From Arsenicicoccus sp. oral taxon 190 (GTDB lineage: Bacteria > Actinomycetota > Actinomycetes > Actinomycetales > Dermatophilaceae), in the NCBI RefSeq assembly GCF_001189535.1, contig NZ_CP012070.1, positions 3,038,001 through 3,102,000 of the forward strand: 64,000 bases of DNA, read 5' to 3'. This document shows positions 50,984-59,302 of the stretch, in pieces (within the stretch, counting starts at the first letter, position 1; each line of letters starts with the position of its first letter). The notes under the pieces are model-generated. The model was not told where the DNA came from. It searched no databases and was given only the letters and a program-made list of their open reading frames with translations. The position numbers and the translations under genes were made by a program.

Positions 50984-53638
50984 ATGCTGCAGCACGACGA
51001 CCGGGCGGGTGCGCCATACCCGGACCACGACCTGAGCAGCGGCACCGTCGCGTGGCGCGAGCTGGCCGAGACCGACGTCGCGGGGGGCGTGCTCCCGCGG
51101 CTGCGCGACGTCGTGCTGGCCCGCCCCGACGACCCGGCGGTCTGCGACGAGGAGCAGGAGCTCAGCTACCGCGAGCTGGCCGAGCGGGCGGCCGGGATCC
51201 TGCTCGGGCTGCGCGGCGCCCTCGGGCAGCTGCAGCCGCCCCCGGAGCGCCGGGGCCCCGAGGGGTTCGGAGCGCTGGAGCCGGTGGCCCTGTGCTGCGA
51301 GCACACCGTGACCGCGGTCGCGGGCCTGGTCGCCGTCCTCGCGTCCGGGCACCCGGTGCTGGTGCTGGACGCCCGCACACCGGGACCCCGCCAGCAGGAG
51401 CTGATCCGACGGTCCGGCGCCCGGCTGCTGCTGGTCGACCCGGCCAACGAGCGGCTGGCGGCCGAGCTGCCCGTCACGGCCGTGCCGCTCCGCGACCAGG
51501 CGCCGGCCGAGCCGGAGCACCTCTGGGCCGCCCCGCCGGACCCCGCGTCCGTGGCGGCGCTGGCGTTCACCTCCGGCTCCACGGGCACCCCCAAGCCGGT
51601 GGCCAACGACCACCGCCTGCTGGTGCGCGACGCGTGGAACAGCTCCGTCGCGACCGACTGCTACACCTCGGCCGACACCCTCGCGCACACCCTGCCCATC
51701 GCCTTCCACGCCGGCCTGACCACGACCGTGCACGGTCTCCTGGTCGGGGCCCGCATGCGCCTCTACGACGCCCGGGGGCGCGGCATCGCCGGGCTGCCCG
51801 ACGTCATCGCGGAGCACGGGTGCACGCTGATGATCACCAGCCCGGCCATCCTGCGTGGCTTCGTCGCGTCCGGCCCCGACCCGGCCAGGCTGCTCACGCT
51901 GCGCCGGCTGACCGTGGCCGGGGAGTCGTCCTACGGCCGGGACGTCGCCGCGGTGCGCCCGCTGCTGCCGCCGGGGTGCCTGATCCGCAACCGCTACGGC
52001 TCCTCCGAGACCGGGCTCATCGCCGAGCACGTCATCGGCCCGGGCGCCGTCATCCCCGACGGTCCGCTGCCCGCGGGGAGCGGCGTGGGGCGGACGGTCC
52101 TGTCCGTCGTCGCGGCGGACGGCAGCCCTGCCGAGGAGGGCCAGGTGGGCCGGCTCGAGGTGACCGCTCCCCAGGTGGCCACGGGCTACTGGCAGATGCC
52201 GGCGGAGACCACGGCGGCCTTCCGCGACAACCCCGACGGCACCCGGACCTACCGCACCAGCGACCTGGGCCGCCGGGGACCCGACGGTGCCGTCCAGATC
52301 GTCGGACGGGCCGACCACAGCGTGAAGATCCGCGGCTACCTCGTGGACCCCGGCGAGGTGGACGCGGCGCTCTTCGCCCTGGACGACGTCCGGGAGGCGG
52401 TCGTCGTGTCGCAGCCGCGGCCCAGCGACGGACGACCCCGCCTCGTGGCCTATGTCGTGCCGCGCGACGGCGGGTCCACCGGTGGGGTCGCTGCGGGCGG
52501 CGAGGTCACCCTGCCCGACCCGGCGCTGACGGCCCGGTGGCGCCAGGCGCTGCGCGGCCGGCTGCCCGGCCACATGGTCCCCGAGGTGTTCGCGCTGGTG
52601 GGGGCCCTGCCCCGCAACGACCGCGGCAAGATCGACCGCGCCGCCTTGCCCGCCGTGCCCACACCTGCCCCGGGCCCGCAGCGGACCACCCGCTGGGAGC
52701 AGCTCGTCGCCGAGCAGTGGGCCGCCGCGCTGGAGCACGACGGGCAGATCGAGCCGGAGTCCGACTTCTTCGCGCTGGGCGGTGACTCGCTCGCCGCGGA
52801 GGCGCTGATGTCCCGCCTGATCACCGAGCTGGGGATCCAGCCCGCCCTGGCGCGCACCTCGGTCCTCGCCGAGGCCCCCGTGCTGAGCGACTTCGCCGCC
52901 CGCATCCGCGCCCCCGACCAGGTGCCCGACCCGGCGCTGGTGACGCTGGTGCCCGGCCGGCCGGGCATCGCGCCGGTGTTCTTCGTCGCCGGCGCAGGCG
53001 GTATGGCGATCGCCCTGCGCCCCATCGCGCTGCGCCTCGGGGACCGCCCCGCCTACGGGTTGCAGAACCCCGTCCTCGAGGGGCGCGGCCTGCCGCGGCT
53101 GACGCTGCGCTCCCTGGCGGCTCGCTACGTCGAGGCCGTGCGTGCCGTGCAGCCGGAGGGCCCCTACCTGCTGGCCGGGCACAGCTTCGGCGGCCTGCTG
53201 GCCTTCGAGATGTGCCAGCAGCTGCGGGCCCAGGGGCAGCAGGCCCGGCTGGCCGTCATCGACTCCTTCCCCCCGGACCCGCGCCGCCAGCCCCCGGCCA
53301 TGGAGGGCACCTCCCTGGCGGACCGCGCGCACTCGGTGGTGCGGCTCCTGCGTGCCTCGCTGCGCGACACCCGCGGTGGCACCGACGCCTGGCGGTTCTT
53401 CGTGCAGGCCGACGGGATGGCCCGCTCCTACCGCTCCCAGCCGTGGGCCGGCGACGCCCTCGTGCTCGTGGCGCAGAGCCCCGAGAAGGAGGCCCGGCAG
53501 GGCTGGGAGCCGCACCTGATCGGTCGGCACCACCTGCTCGAGGTCAGCGGGGACCACTTCACGCTGCTGCGCGAGCCCTGGGCCGAGGAGGTCGCCTCCC
53601 ACCTGCGGGACTTCTTCGGGTCGGAGCCGGCCGCCTGA
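50984..53638 (+). CDS. Free-standing NRPS-like enzyme, adenylation-thiolation-thioesterase (A-T-TE), 884 aa
   Basis: The adenylation domain (about residues 15-570) has A3 FTSGSTGTPKP (from 195), A5 NRYGSSETG, A7 YRTSDLGRRGPDG, A8 GRADHSVKIRGYLVDPGEVD, and A10 NDRGKIDRAAL. The carrier domain has DFFALGGDSLAAE with the phosphopantetheine Ser602. The thioesterase has GHSFGG (Ser734), an Asp in VIDSFPPD, and His858 in GDHFTLL. There is no condensation domain. In A4 (LPIAFHAGLTT) His242 replaces the Asp that contacts the alpha-amino group of amino acids, suggesting a substrate without a free alpha-amine. ATG at 50984 follows GGGGGG. Product unknown. Confidence 0.88.
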   Translation: MLQHDDRAGAPYPDHDLSSGTVAWRELAETDVAGGVLPRLRDVVLARPDDPAVCDEEQELSYRELAERAAGILLGLRGALGQLQPPPERRGPEGFGALEPVALCCEHTVTAVAGLVAVLASGHPVLVLDARTPGPRQQELIRRSGARLLLVDPANERLAAELPVTAVPLRDQAPAEPEHLWAAPPDPASVAALAFTSGSTGTPKPVANDHRLLVRDAWNSSVATDCYTSADTLAHTLPIAFHAGLTTTVHGLLVGARMRLYDARGRGIAGLPDVIAEHGCTLMITSPAILRGFVASGPDPARLLTLRRLTVAGESSYGRDVAAVRPLLPPGCLIRNRYGSSETGLIAEHVIGPGAVIPDGPLPAGSGVGRTVLSVVAADGSPAEEGQVGRLEVTAPQVATGYWQMPAETTAAFRDNPDGTRTYRTSDLGRRGPDGAVQIVGRADHSVKIRGYLVDPGEVDAALFALDDVREAVVVSQPRPSDGRPRLVAYVVPRDGGSTGGVAAGGEVTLPDPALTARWRQALRGRLPGHMVPEVFALVGALPRNDRGKIDRAALPAVPTPAPGPQRTTRWEQLVAEQWAAALEHDGQIEPESDFFALGGDSLAAEALMSRLITELGIQPALARTSVLAEAPVLSDFAARIRAPDQVPDPALVTLVPGRPGIAPVFFVAGAGGMAIALRPIALRLGDRPAYGLQNPVLEGRGLPRLTLRSLAARYVEAVRAVQPEGPYLLAGHSFGGLLAFEMCQQLRAQGQQARLAVIDSFPPDPRRQPPAMEGTSLADRAHSVVRLLRASLRDTRGGTDAWRFFVQADGMARSYRSQPWAGDALVLVAQSPEKEARQGWEPHLIGRHHLLEVSGDHFTLLREPWAEEVASHLRDFFGSEPAA

Positions 53639-53685
53639 CGCCAAACCGGTGGCCGTCCGGCTCGCGGTCCGGGCACGCTGGACGC

Positions 53686-54462
53686 ATGCCCCACGACCTG
53701 ACCTCGCTGGACCACCTCGACCAGGAAGAGCTGTGGGACGCCCGCGCCGCAGCGAGCTATGACACCCCGGGCACCGGCATGGAGGCGCCCGACGTCCTCG
53801 GTCCCACCGTCGACCGTCTCGCCGACCTGGCCGAAGGCGGCCCGGCGCTCGAGCTCGCGGTCGGGACCGGGCGGGTCGCCATACCGCTCGCGCAGCGCGG
53901 GATCGCGGTGACCGGCATCGAGATCAGTCGCCACATGATCGCCCGCCTGCGGGAGAAGGTGAGCGACGCCGACCTGCCCGTCGTGCAGGGCGACATGGCG
54001 AGCACCCGTGCCCCGGGCGAGTTCTCGCTCGTCTACCTGGTCTTCAACACGATCGGCAACCTGCTCACGCAGGACGCGCAGGTCGAGTGCTTCCGCAACG
54101 CGGCGGCGCACCTGCGACCGGGCGGGAGGTTCGTGATCGAGCTGTGGGTGCCGCAGCTGCAGCAGGGGGCGCCCGGGGTGCCCGCGCTGGTCGGCGCCGT
54201 GGAGGACGGCTACCTGCTCGTCGACACCCTCGACACGGCGACGCAGCGGCTGATGTCCCACCACGTCAGGTTCGGGGAGGGGCGCTCGGCGACGGTGGGG
54301 CGCTCCCCGCACCGCTACGTCTGGCCGTCCGAGCTCGACCTCATGGCGCGTCTGGCCGGGATGGAGCTGGAGTCGCGGCACGCCGACTGGCGAGGGGCGC
54401 CGTTCACCTCGGAGTCGGGCTCGCACGTCTCCGTCTACCGCAAGCCTGCTCGTGATCAGTGA
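53686..54462 (+). CDS. Class I SAM-dependent methyltransferase
   Basis: A 258-residue methyltransferase. The SAM motif is ALELAVGTGRVAIPLAQRGIAVTGIEIS, and motif IV is FSLVYLVFNTIGNLLT. It starts 48 bases after the A-T-TE gene on the same strand, so it may tailor its product or be co-transcribed by chance. The substrate is unknown. Confidence 0.88.
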   Translation: MPHDLTSLDHLDQEELWDARAAASYDTPGTGMEAPDVLGPTVDRLADLAEGGPALELAVGTGRVAIPLAQRGIAVTGIEISRHMIARLREKVSDADLPVVQGDMASTRAPGEFSLVYLVFNTIGNLLTQDAQVECFRNAAAHLRPGGRFVIELWVPQLQQGAPGVPALVGAVEDGYLLVDTLDTATQRLMSHHVRFGEGRSATVGRSPHRYVWPSELDLMARLAGMELESRHADWRGAPFTSESGSHVSVYRKPARDQ

Positions 54463-55342
54463 TCACGAGATCCGCCGGCTGGCAGCCGATCTCGCGTCGG
54501 TCGACGGCGTGGTGGGCGTGACGCTCGGCGGATCCCGCGCTCGCGGAACCCATCACGCCGGGTCGGACGTGGACCTCGGTGTCTACTACGAGGCTTCAGG
54601 CTCAGACTCTGACTCGATGTCGCTGGACCTGGCAGCCCTGCAGCGGGTGGCCTCCGCCTGGTCCGACGAGCCCGCGCCGGTCGCGGGGCCGGGCGGCTGG
54701 GGGCCCTGGGTCGACGGGGGCGCGTGGCTCACCGTGGCCGGCACACCGGTGGACCTCATCCTGCGCTCCCTCGCGCGGGTCGCGGAGCAGACGGAGCGTG
54801 CCCTGCGCGCCGAGCTCGCGTTCCACCCCCAGCCGGGTCACCCCTTGGGGTTCCTGGACGTCTCGTATGCCGGGGAGCTGGTCACCGCCCGCGTCCTCGC
54901 CGACCCCGACGGGGCGCTGTCCCGGCTCCGGTCCCGGCTGGGCGGCTACCCGGCCCCGCTGCGCGATGCCCTGGTCGAGGCGGCGTGGGAGGCGGACTTC
55001 CTGTGCACCGTCGCGCGCAAGGCCCTCCCCCGCGAGGACGTGACCTATGTGGCGCTCTGCCTCGCGCGTGCCCTCATGCTCTGCGCCCACGCCTGGCACG
55101 CGCGCGCCGGTGCGTGGGTGACCAACGAGAAGGACCTGGTGCCCGGCGTCGCGCGCCTGCCCCTCGACACCCGAGGCTTCACGTCCCGGGCGGCCGCTGC
55201 GCTGAGCCGTTGCGGCCCCGGCCGGGACGAGCTCGCGAGAGCCATCGACGAGGTGGAGGCGCTGGTCCAGGAGTGCCGGTCTGCCGGTCGCCGGTCAGGC
55301 GCGGGACCGGCCTGCGGCGGGACGAACCGGCAACGAGGCTGA
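54452..55342 (+). CDS. Nucleotidyltransferase-domain protein, 296 aa
   Basis: A Pol-beta-type nucleotidyltransferase fold: GGSRARGTHHAGSDVDLGVYY gives the GSxAxG and DxD motifs. The rest is helical (DALVEAAWEADFLCTVARKALPREDVTYVALCLARALM), as in HI0073- or DUF4037-like proteins. Some family members are antibiotic-modifying or MNT-type antitoxins; the role here is unknown. GTG at 54452 overlaps the methyltransferase by 11 bases, so the two are coupled. A GTG-ATCAG-TGATCAC palindrome at the junction may be incidental to the coding sequence. Confidence 0.82.
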   Translation: MISDHEIRRLAADLASVDGVVGVTLGGSRARGTHHAGSDVDLGVYYEASGSDSDSMSLDLAALQRVASAWSDEPAPVAGPGGWGPWVDGGAWLTVAGTPVDLILRSLARVAEQTERALRAELAFHPQPGHPLGFLDVSYAGELVTARVLADPDGALSRLRSRLGGYPAPLRDALVEAAWEADFLCTVARKALPREDVTYVALCLARALMLCAHAWHARAGAWVTNEKDLVPGVARLPLDTRGFTSRAAAALSRCGPGRDELARAIDEVEALVQECRSAGRRSGAGPACGGTNRQRG

Positions 55343-56702
55343 GGCGGGTCGGTCCAGGGGCAGCAGGCAGGCGATGGCCGCCGCCACGACGCTGATGACA
55401 CTCATCACGAGGGACAGGGCATGCAGCCCGGCGACCGGATCCGGGGCAGCGAGGAAAACCGATGTCAGGGAGGCGATCCCGACCGCGCCGGACACGCGCA
55501 GGGCCAGGTTGAACGCCGCGTTGACGTCGTCGGCGTCGCCGGCGGGGACGGACGCAGAGATGACGGTGAGCACGGGTGTCGTCACCAGGCCGACCGCCAG
55601 GCTGCGGGCACCGAGCACCAGGCAGGACCAGCCGAGCGCGGTGGTGGCTGAGAAGCCGACGAAGAGAGCGGACACCGCGCCGAGAGCCAGCAGGCCCGCG
55701 ACCGCTACCGGCCGTAGGCCCCACCGGCGCACCGCCGACTCCCCCGCGACCGAGCCGAGCCCGGTCACCACGCCGGCGGGGAGCAGGGCGAGTCCGGCCA
55801 CCACGGCACTGTGGTGCTGGACGCGCTGGAGGTAGACGGGGATGAAAAAGACGGTGGCATAGGCGACCACCGATGCCAGGCTGCAGACGATAGTCCCGGC
55901 CAGGCCGGCACGGGTGCCGAGCAGCCGGACCCTCACCAACGGGTCGGTGTGCCGCGCCGCATGGACGACGAAGCAGCCCAGGGCGAGAGACCCGCACGCC
56001 AGAGGGATGATGACCCCCGCGGAAGCCCAGCCCGCCGCAGGCGCCTCGTGGGAGCTCCAGAGGACTGCGACGAGCCCCGGGGCGAGGAGGGCCAGGCCCC
56101 GGACGTCGAAGGGCCGCCCCACCCGATCGGACCCGAGGACGCTGCCCAGCGCGCGACACCCCCACAGCCCCGCCACCCCGACCGGGACGTTTATCCAGAA
56201 CGTCGCGGGCCACCCGAGGAGGTCGAGGACCACCCCGCCCACCACGGGGCCGAAGGCGGGGGCCGCGAACAGCACGACCCCCGCCGCGGCGGAGACGTCC
56301 CGGCGCACCTCGCTCGTCCCGAGCAGGGCCGTCATCGCGACCGGGACCATGGGGGCCGCCACCAGGCCCTGCAGGGTTCGCGCAGCGATCAGCACGCTCA
56401 GGCTGCCCGCCAGCGCACAGCCGGCCGAGGTCAGGGTGAACAGCGCCAGCGAGACGGCGTAGACCCGCCTGCTCCCGAACCGCGACGTCAGCCACGGCGT
56501 CAGGCACAGCCCCACCCCCAGGGCGAGGAGGTAGGCGCTCGACACCCACTGCACCTGGTCGATGCCTGCGCGCAGGTCGACGACCAGGCGGGGGGGTCAT
56601 GACCGTGACGATGCTGGAGTCGATCATCGACAGCATGGGGCCGACGAGGAGGGCCAGCTGGGCGGCCCAGGGCAGAGCCCGCGGCGGGGTGGTGGTGTGC
56701 AT
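55295..56702 (-). pseudogene. DHA2-family MFS drug exporter with a frameshift in a G7 tract
   Basis: From ATG 56702 the frame reads MHTTTPPRALPWAAQLALLVGPMLSMIDSSIVTVM, the normal start of a DHA2 exporter. It then leaves the frame at the seven-G tract 56590-56596. A second frame continues VVDLRAGIDQVQWVSSAYLLA through twelve or more membrane segments to 55295. Removing one G restores a 468-residue protein of normal length and good continuity (MTPRLVVDLRAG). The intact C-terminal frame could be translated from a GTG or ATG near 56554, but would lack the first helix. The G-tract may be a real mutation, a slippage switch, or a sequencing error. It is divergent from a MarR gene that likely regulates it. 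Confidence 0.85.
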
Positions 56703-56764
56703 GACGCTCGCTCTCGGCGGGGTTCCTGGACGGGGCGTCCGGACGAAACTATGCATCACCAGTA

Positions 56765-56784
56765 ATGCATCACTTATGATGTAT
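56765..56784. promoter_or_regulatory. MarR operator between the exporter and its regulator
   Basis: Eight-base arms ATGCATCA and TGATGTAT (one mismatch) are separated by four bases. A further ATGCATCAC direct repeat lies at 56751-56759. The site overlaps a TATGAT that may be the -10 box of the MarR gene (56775-56780). Confidence 0.7.
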
Positions 56785-56793
56785 CGTCAAGGC

Positions 56794-57210
56794 ATGGACA
56801 CCGGAGACGTCTATCGGTTGGCCCGTCAGCTGCGCTCGCTGGCCGTGCAGCTCAGCACCCACCCGGGCGAGACGGCCTCCCCGTCGGAGATCGCCGTGGT
56901 GGAGCACCTCGTCCGGGCCGGCGAGTCGTCGGTGGGGGCCGTGGCCCAGGGCACCTCGCTGTCGCAGGCTGCCGTGTCCAAGGTGGTCGCCGCGCTCGTC
57001 GAGGCGGATCTGGCCACCAGCCGTCGCGACCCGGTCGATCGCCGCCGGACCCTCGTGACCCTGCGACCGTCCGCGGTCGACGACATCCGCGGGCGCGGCC
57101 GGCGCGCACTGGCGGCCGAGCTCCGTCGCCTCCAGTGGTCGGAGTCTGCCGCGGACCAGCTCACCGACACTCTCCACCAGCTCCAGCAGCTGCTGTCCCG
57201 TGCACCGTGA
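56794..57210 (+). CDS. MarR-family transcriptional regulator
   Basis: A 138-residue winged-helix regulator. The HTH is SSVGAVAQGTSLSQAAVSKVVAALVEADLATSRRDPVDRRRTLV with the usual beta wing. It is divergent from the frameshifted MFS exporter and separated by AT-rich palindromes, the standard repressor/exporter layout. ATG 56794 was preferred; ATG 56779 is in frame. The inducing ligand is unknown. Confidence 0.9.
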   Translation: MDTGDVYRLARQLRSLAVQLSTHPGETASPSEIAVVEHLVRAGESSVGAVAQGTSLSQAAVSKVVAALVEADLATSRRDPVDRRRTLVTLRPSAVDDIRGRGRRALAAELRRLQWSESAADQLTDTLHQLQQLLSRAP

Positions 57211-57250
57211 CCCTGCGACTACCGAGCCGACGGCGGGCCACAATGGAGGC

Positions 57251-58186
57251 ATGAGCCCGCACCCGTCCGTGCTGCACACCGTGCTCGACGCCAAGGACGT
57301 CCGCTCCCTGGCGGAGTTCTACCGTCAGCTGCTCGGGCTGGTCTACCGGCCCGGCGACGAGCCTCCGGCGGACCCCGCGTCCGACGACGCCGACTGGCTG
57401 GTGCTGACCCGGCCGGACGGCACGCGGACGCTCGCCTTCCAGCAGGTCGAGCACCTGCAGCGGACCACCTGGCCGGCCCCGGACGTGCCGATGCAGCTGC
57501 ACCTCGACCTCACCGTCCCCGACCGGGCAGCGCTGGAGGAGCACCACGCACGCGCCCTGACGCTCGGGGCCGAGCTGCTCCTCGACCGGACCGACGATCC
57601 CGACGAACCCCTCTATGTCTACGCCGATCCCGCGGGTCACCCCTTCTGCCTCTTCGTCGCCGAACCCCGAACCGAGGACCTCGACCACCTCGTCGTCGAC
57701 GGGCGCACGCTCCGGGTCCAGCGCGCCGGGGTGGCCGACGTCCCGGCCATCGTCGGGCTGCTGCGCGACGACCCGCTCGGGGCGGCCCGGGAGGTCGAGG
57801 ACCTCGAGCCGTATGTCGCTGCGTTCCACCGCATCGACGCCGACCGGTCCCACCTGCTCGTCGTGGTCCGCGACGAGGCAGACCCCCACGAGCAGGTGGT
57901 CGGCACCATGCAGCTGACGATCCTGCCCGGGCTGTCCCGCTCCGCCACGACGAGGTTGCAGGTCGAGGCCGTGCGCGTCGCGGACCGCGCCCGCGGATCC
58001 GGTCTGGGGGCAGCGATGCTCGCCTGGGCCCACCAGTGGGGGCGGGAGCGCGGAGCGTCGCTCAGCCAGCTGACCACCGACCTGACCCGGCAGGAGGCGC
58101 ACCGGTTCTACGACCGCCTCGGGTATGCCGCCAGCCACGCGGGGCTCAAGCTCGACCTGACCCAGGCGGACCGCAGCGGCGCCTAG
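57251..58186 (+). CDS. VOC (glyoxalase-like)-GNAT acetyltransferase fusion, 311 aa
   Basis: The N-terminal half (residues 1-140) is a vicinal-oxygen-chelate domain: LHTVLDAKDVRSLAEFYRQLLGLVY, MQLHLDLTV, and VYADPAGHPFCLF. The C-terminal half (about 155-311) is a GNAT domain with VEAVRVADRARGSGLGAAMLAWAHQ and RQEAHRFYDRLGYAASHAGLKL. Both domains seem complete, so this is a true fusion. The substrate of neither is known. ATG 57251 has GGAGG close upstream. Convergent with the GNAT pair that follows. Confidence 0.85.
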   Translation: MSPHPSVLHTVLDAKDVRSLAEFYRQLLGLVYRPGDEPPADPASDDADWLVLTRPDGTRTLAFQQVEHLQRTTWPAPDVPMQLHLDLTVPDRAALEEHHARALTLGAELLLDRTDDPDEPLYVYADPAGHPFCLFVAEPRTEDLDHLVVDGRTLRVQRAGVADVPAIVGLLRDDPLGAAREVEDLEPYVAAFHRIDADRSHLLVVVRDEADPHEQVVGTMQLTILPGLSRSATTRLQVEAVRVADRARGSGLGAAMLAWAHQWGRERGASLSQLTTDLTRQEAHRFYDRLGYAASHAGLKLDLTQADRSGA

Positions 58187-58192
58187 CCCGGT

Positions 58193-59302
58193 CTAGCGAA
58201 GCCCGCGGCGCCACGCCTCCGCGGTGATCTCGTAGGTGACCTCGCCCTCCTCAGCACCCGGCAGCGGGTCGTCCCACGCGCGCACCTCGGTCGAGACGTG
58301 CCGCATCCCGAGCCTGCGCATGACGCCCCGGGAGGCGGCGTTGACCGCCATCGTCTCGGCCCAGATCCGTCGCAGCCCGACGGTCTCGAAGCCGTGGCGC
58401 ACCAGCGCCGCCGCGCCCTCGGACGCGAGCCCCCGACGCCAGTAGCGACGGTCGAGCCGCCACCCGATCTCGGCAGCGTCCGGGCGCACCGGTGACCCCG
58501 GCTCGGAGTCGCTGCGCCCCAGGTCCCACCAGCCGAGGAAGTCAGCACCCGCGCCTGCGCCCGCGAAGCCCACCCACCAGCCCAGGCCGAGGGCGTCGCC
58601 GCTCGGGTCCGCGCACCTGGGTGCCCAGAAGGCATCGATCTCCTCCGGCGTCCGTGCCCGCCCGAGCAGGTGGCGCATCACCTCGGGGTCCGCGTCGAGA
58701 CGGTGCAGGAGCGGGAGGTGCTCGAGCGTCATGGGCCGCAGCGTGACGCGAGGCGTCGTCAGGACCGGTCGACCACCCGGGCCGGGCGCCAGGTCCTTGA
58801 CCATCGCCTGGCGCGGCCACCGGCCCAGCCCCCGGTCGCGCTCGTGCTGCCGCGCCGCCGCCAGTCCCGGGCCGAGCGACGCCACCGGCAGGACCCGCCA
58901 CCCCAGCCGCTCGTAGTAGGGACCGTTCCACGGCACGTCGCGGTAGGTCGTCAGGCTCATCTCCGCGTGCCCCGCGGACCGCGCCCACGTCTCCGCGGCC
59001 TCGAGGAGCCGCGCCCCCAGGCGCTGCCCCGCGTGGTCCGGGTGGACGCTGAGCTGGTCGACGTGCGGGTGGCCGTCGACGAGCTCGACCCGCACGAAGC
59101 CGACCGGCCGGTCGTCCCCGTCCGCCGCCACCCACAGCGTGCCCGCCGCCAGGGCGGGCTCGAACGCCTCGGGCGGGTCCGGGGGCATGTCCGCCACCAG
59201 GTCCATCCGGGCGCCACGGAAGAGCGGCCCTCCGGAGGCGTCGATCGCCGGCAGGAGCAGCAGGTCATCGACTCGGGCCACGCGAATCGTCATACGGCTC
59301 AT
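58193..59302 (-). CDS. Protein with two GNAT acetyltransferase domains, 369 aa
   Basis: The N-terminal GNAT domain (residues 1-165) has VDQLSVHPDHAGQRLGARLLEAAETWA and YYERLGWRVL. The C-terminal domain (about 180-369) is of the RimJ/RimL type: VTLRPMTLEHLPLLHRL, EIGWRLDRRYWRRGLASEGAAALVRHGFE, and MAVNAASRGVMRRLGM. ATG 59302 has GGAGGG six bases upstream and overlaps the previous gene by four bases (ATGA). The substrates are unknown. Confidence 0.87.
   Translation of the reverse strand: MSRMTIRVARVDDLLLLPAIDASGGPLFRGARMDLVADMPPDPPEAFEPALAAGTLWVAADGDDRPVGFVRVELVDGHPHVDQLSVHPDHAGQRLGARLLEAAETWARSAGHAEMSLTTYRDVPWNGPYYERLGWRVLPVASLGPGLAAARQHERDRGLGRWPRQAMVKDLAPGPGGRPVLTTPRVTLRPMTLEHLPLLHRLDADPEVMRHLLGRARTPEEIDAFWAPRCADPSGDALGLGWWVGFAGAGAGADFLGWWDLGRSDSEPGSPVRPDAAEIGWRLDRRYWRRGLASEGAAALVRHGFETVGLRRIWAETMAVNAASRGVMRRLGMRHVSTEVRAWDDPLPGAEEGEVTYEITAEAWRRGLR

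Noticed and set aside
49766..53644. Open frame of about 1290 codons on the - strand
   Set aside because: It is antisense to the PRPP synthetase and A-T-TE genes, with low-complexity Gly/Arg/Val/Asp composition and no recognisable domain.
54452..54466. 15-bp palindrome at the methyltransferase/nucleotidyltransferase junction as an operator
   Set aside because: It lies inside overlapping coding sequence of two co-oriented genes and can be explained by the codons used. No promoter is needed there.
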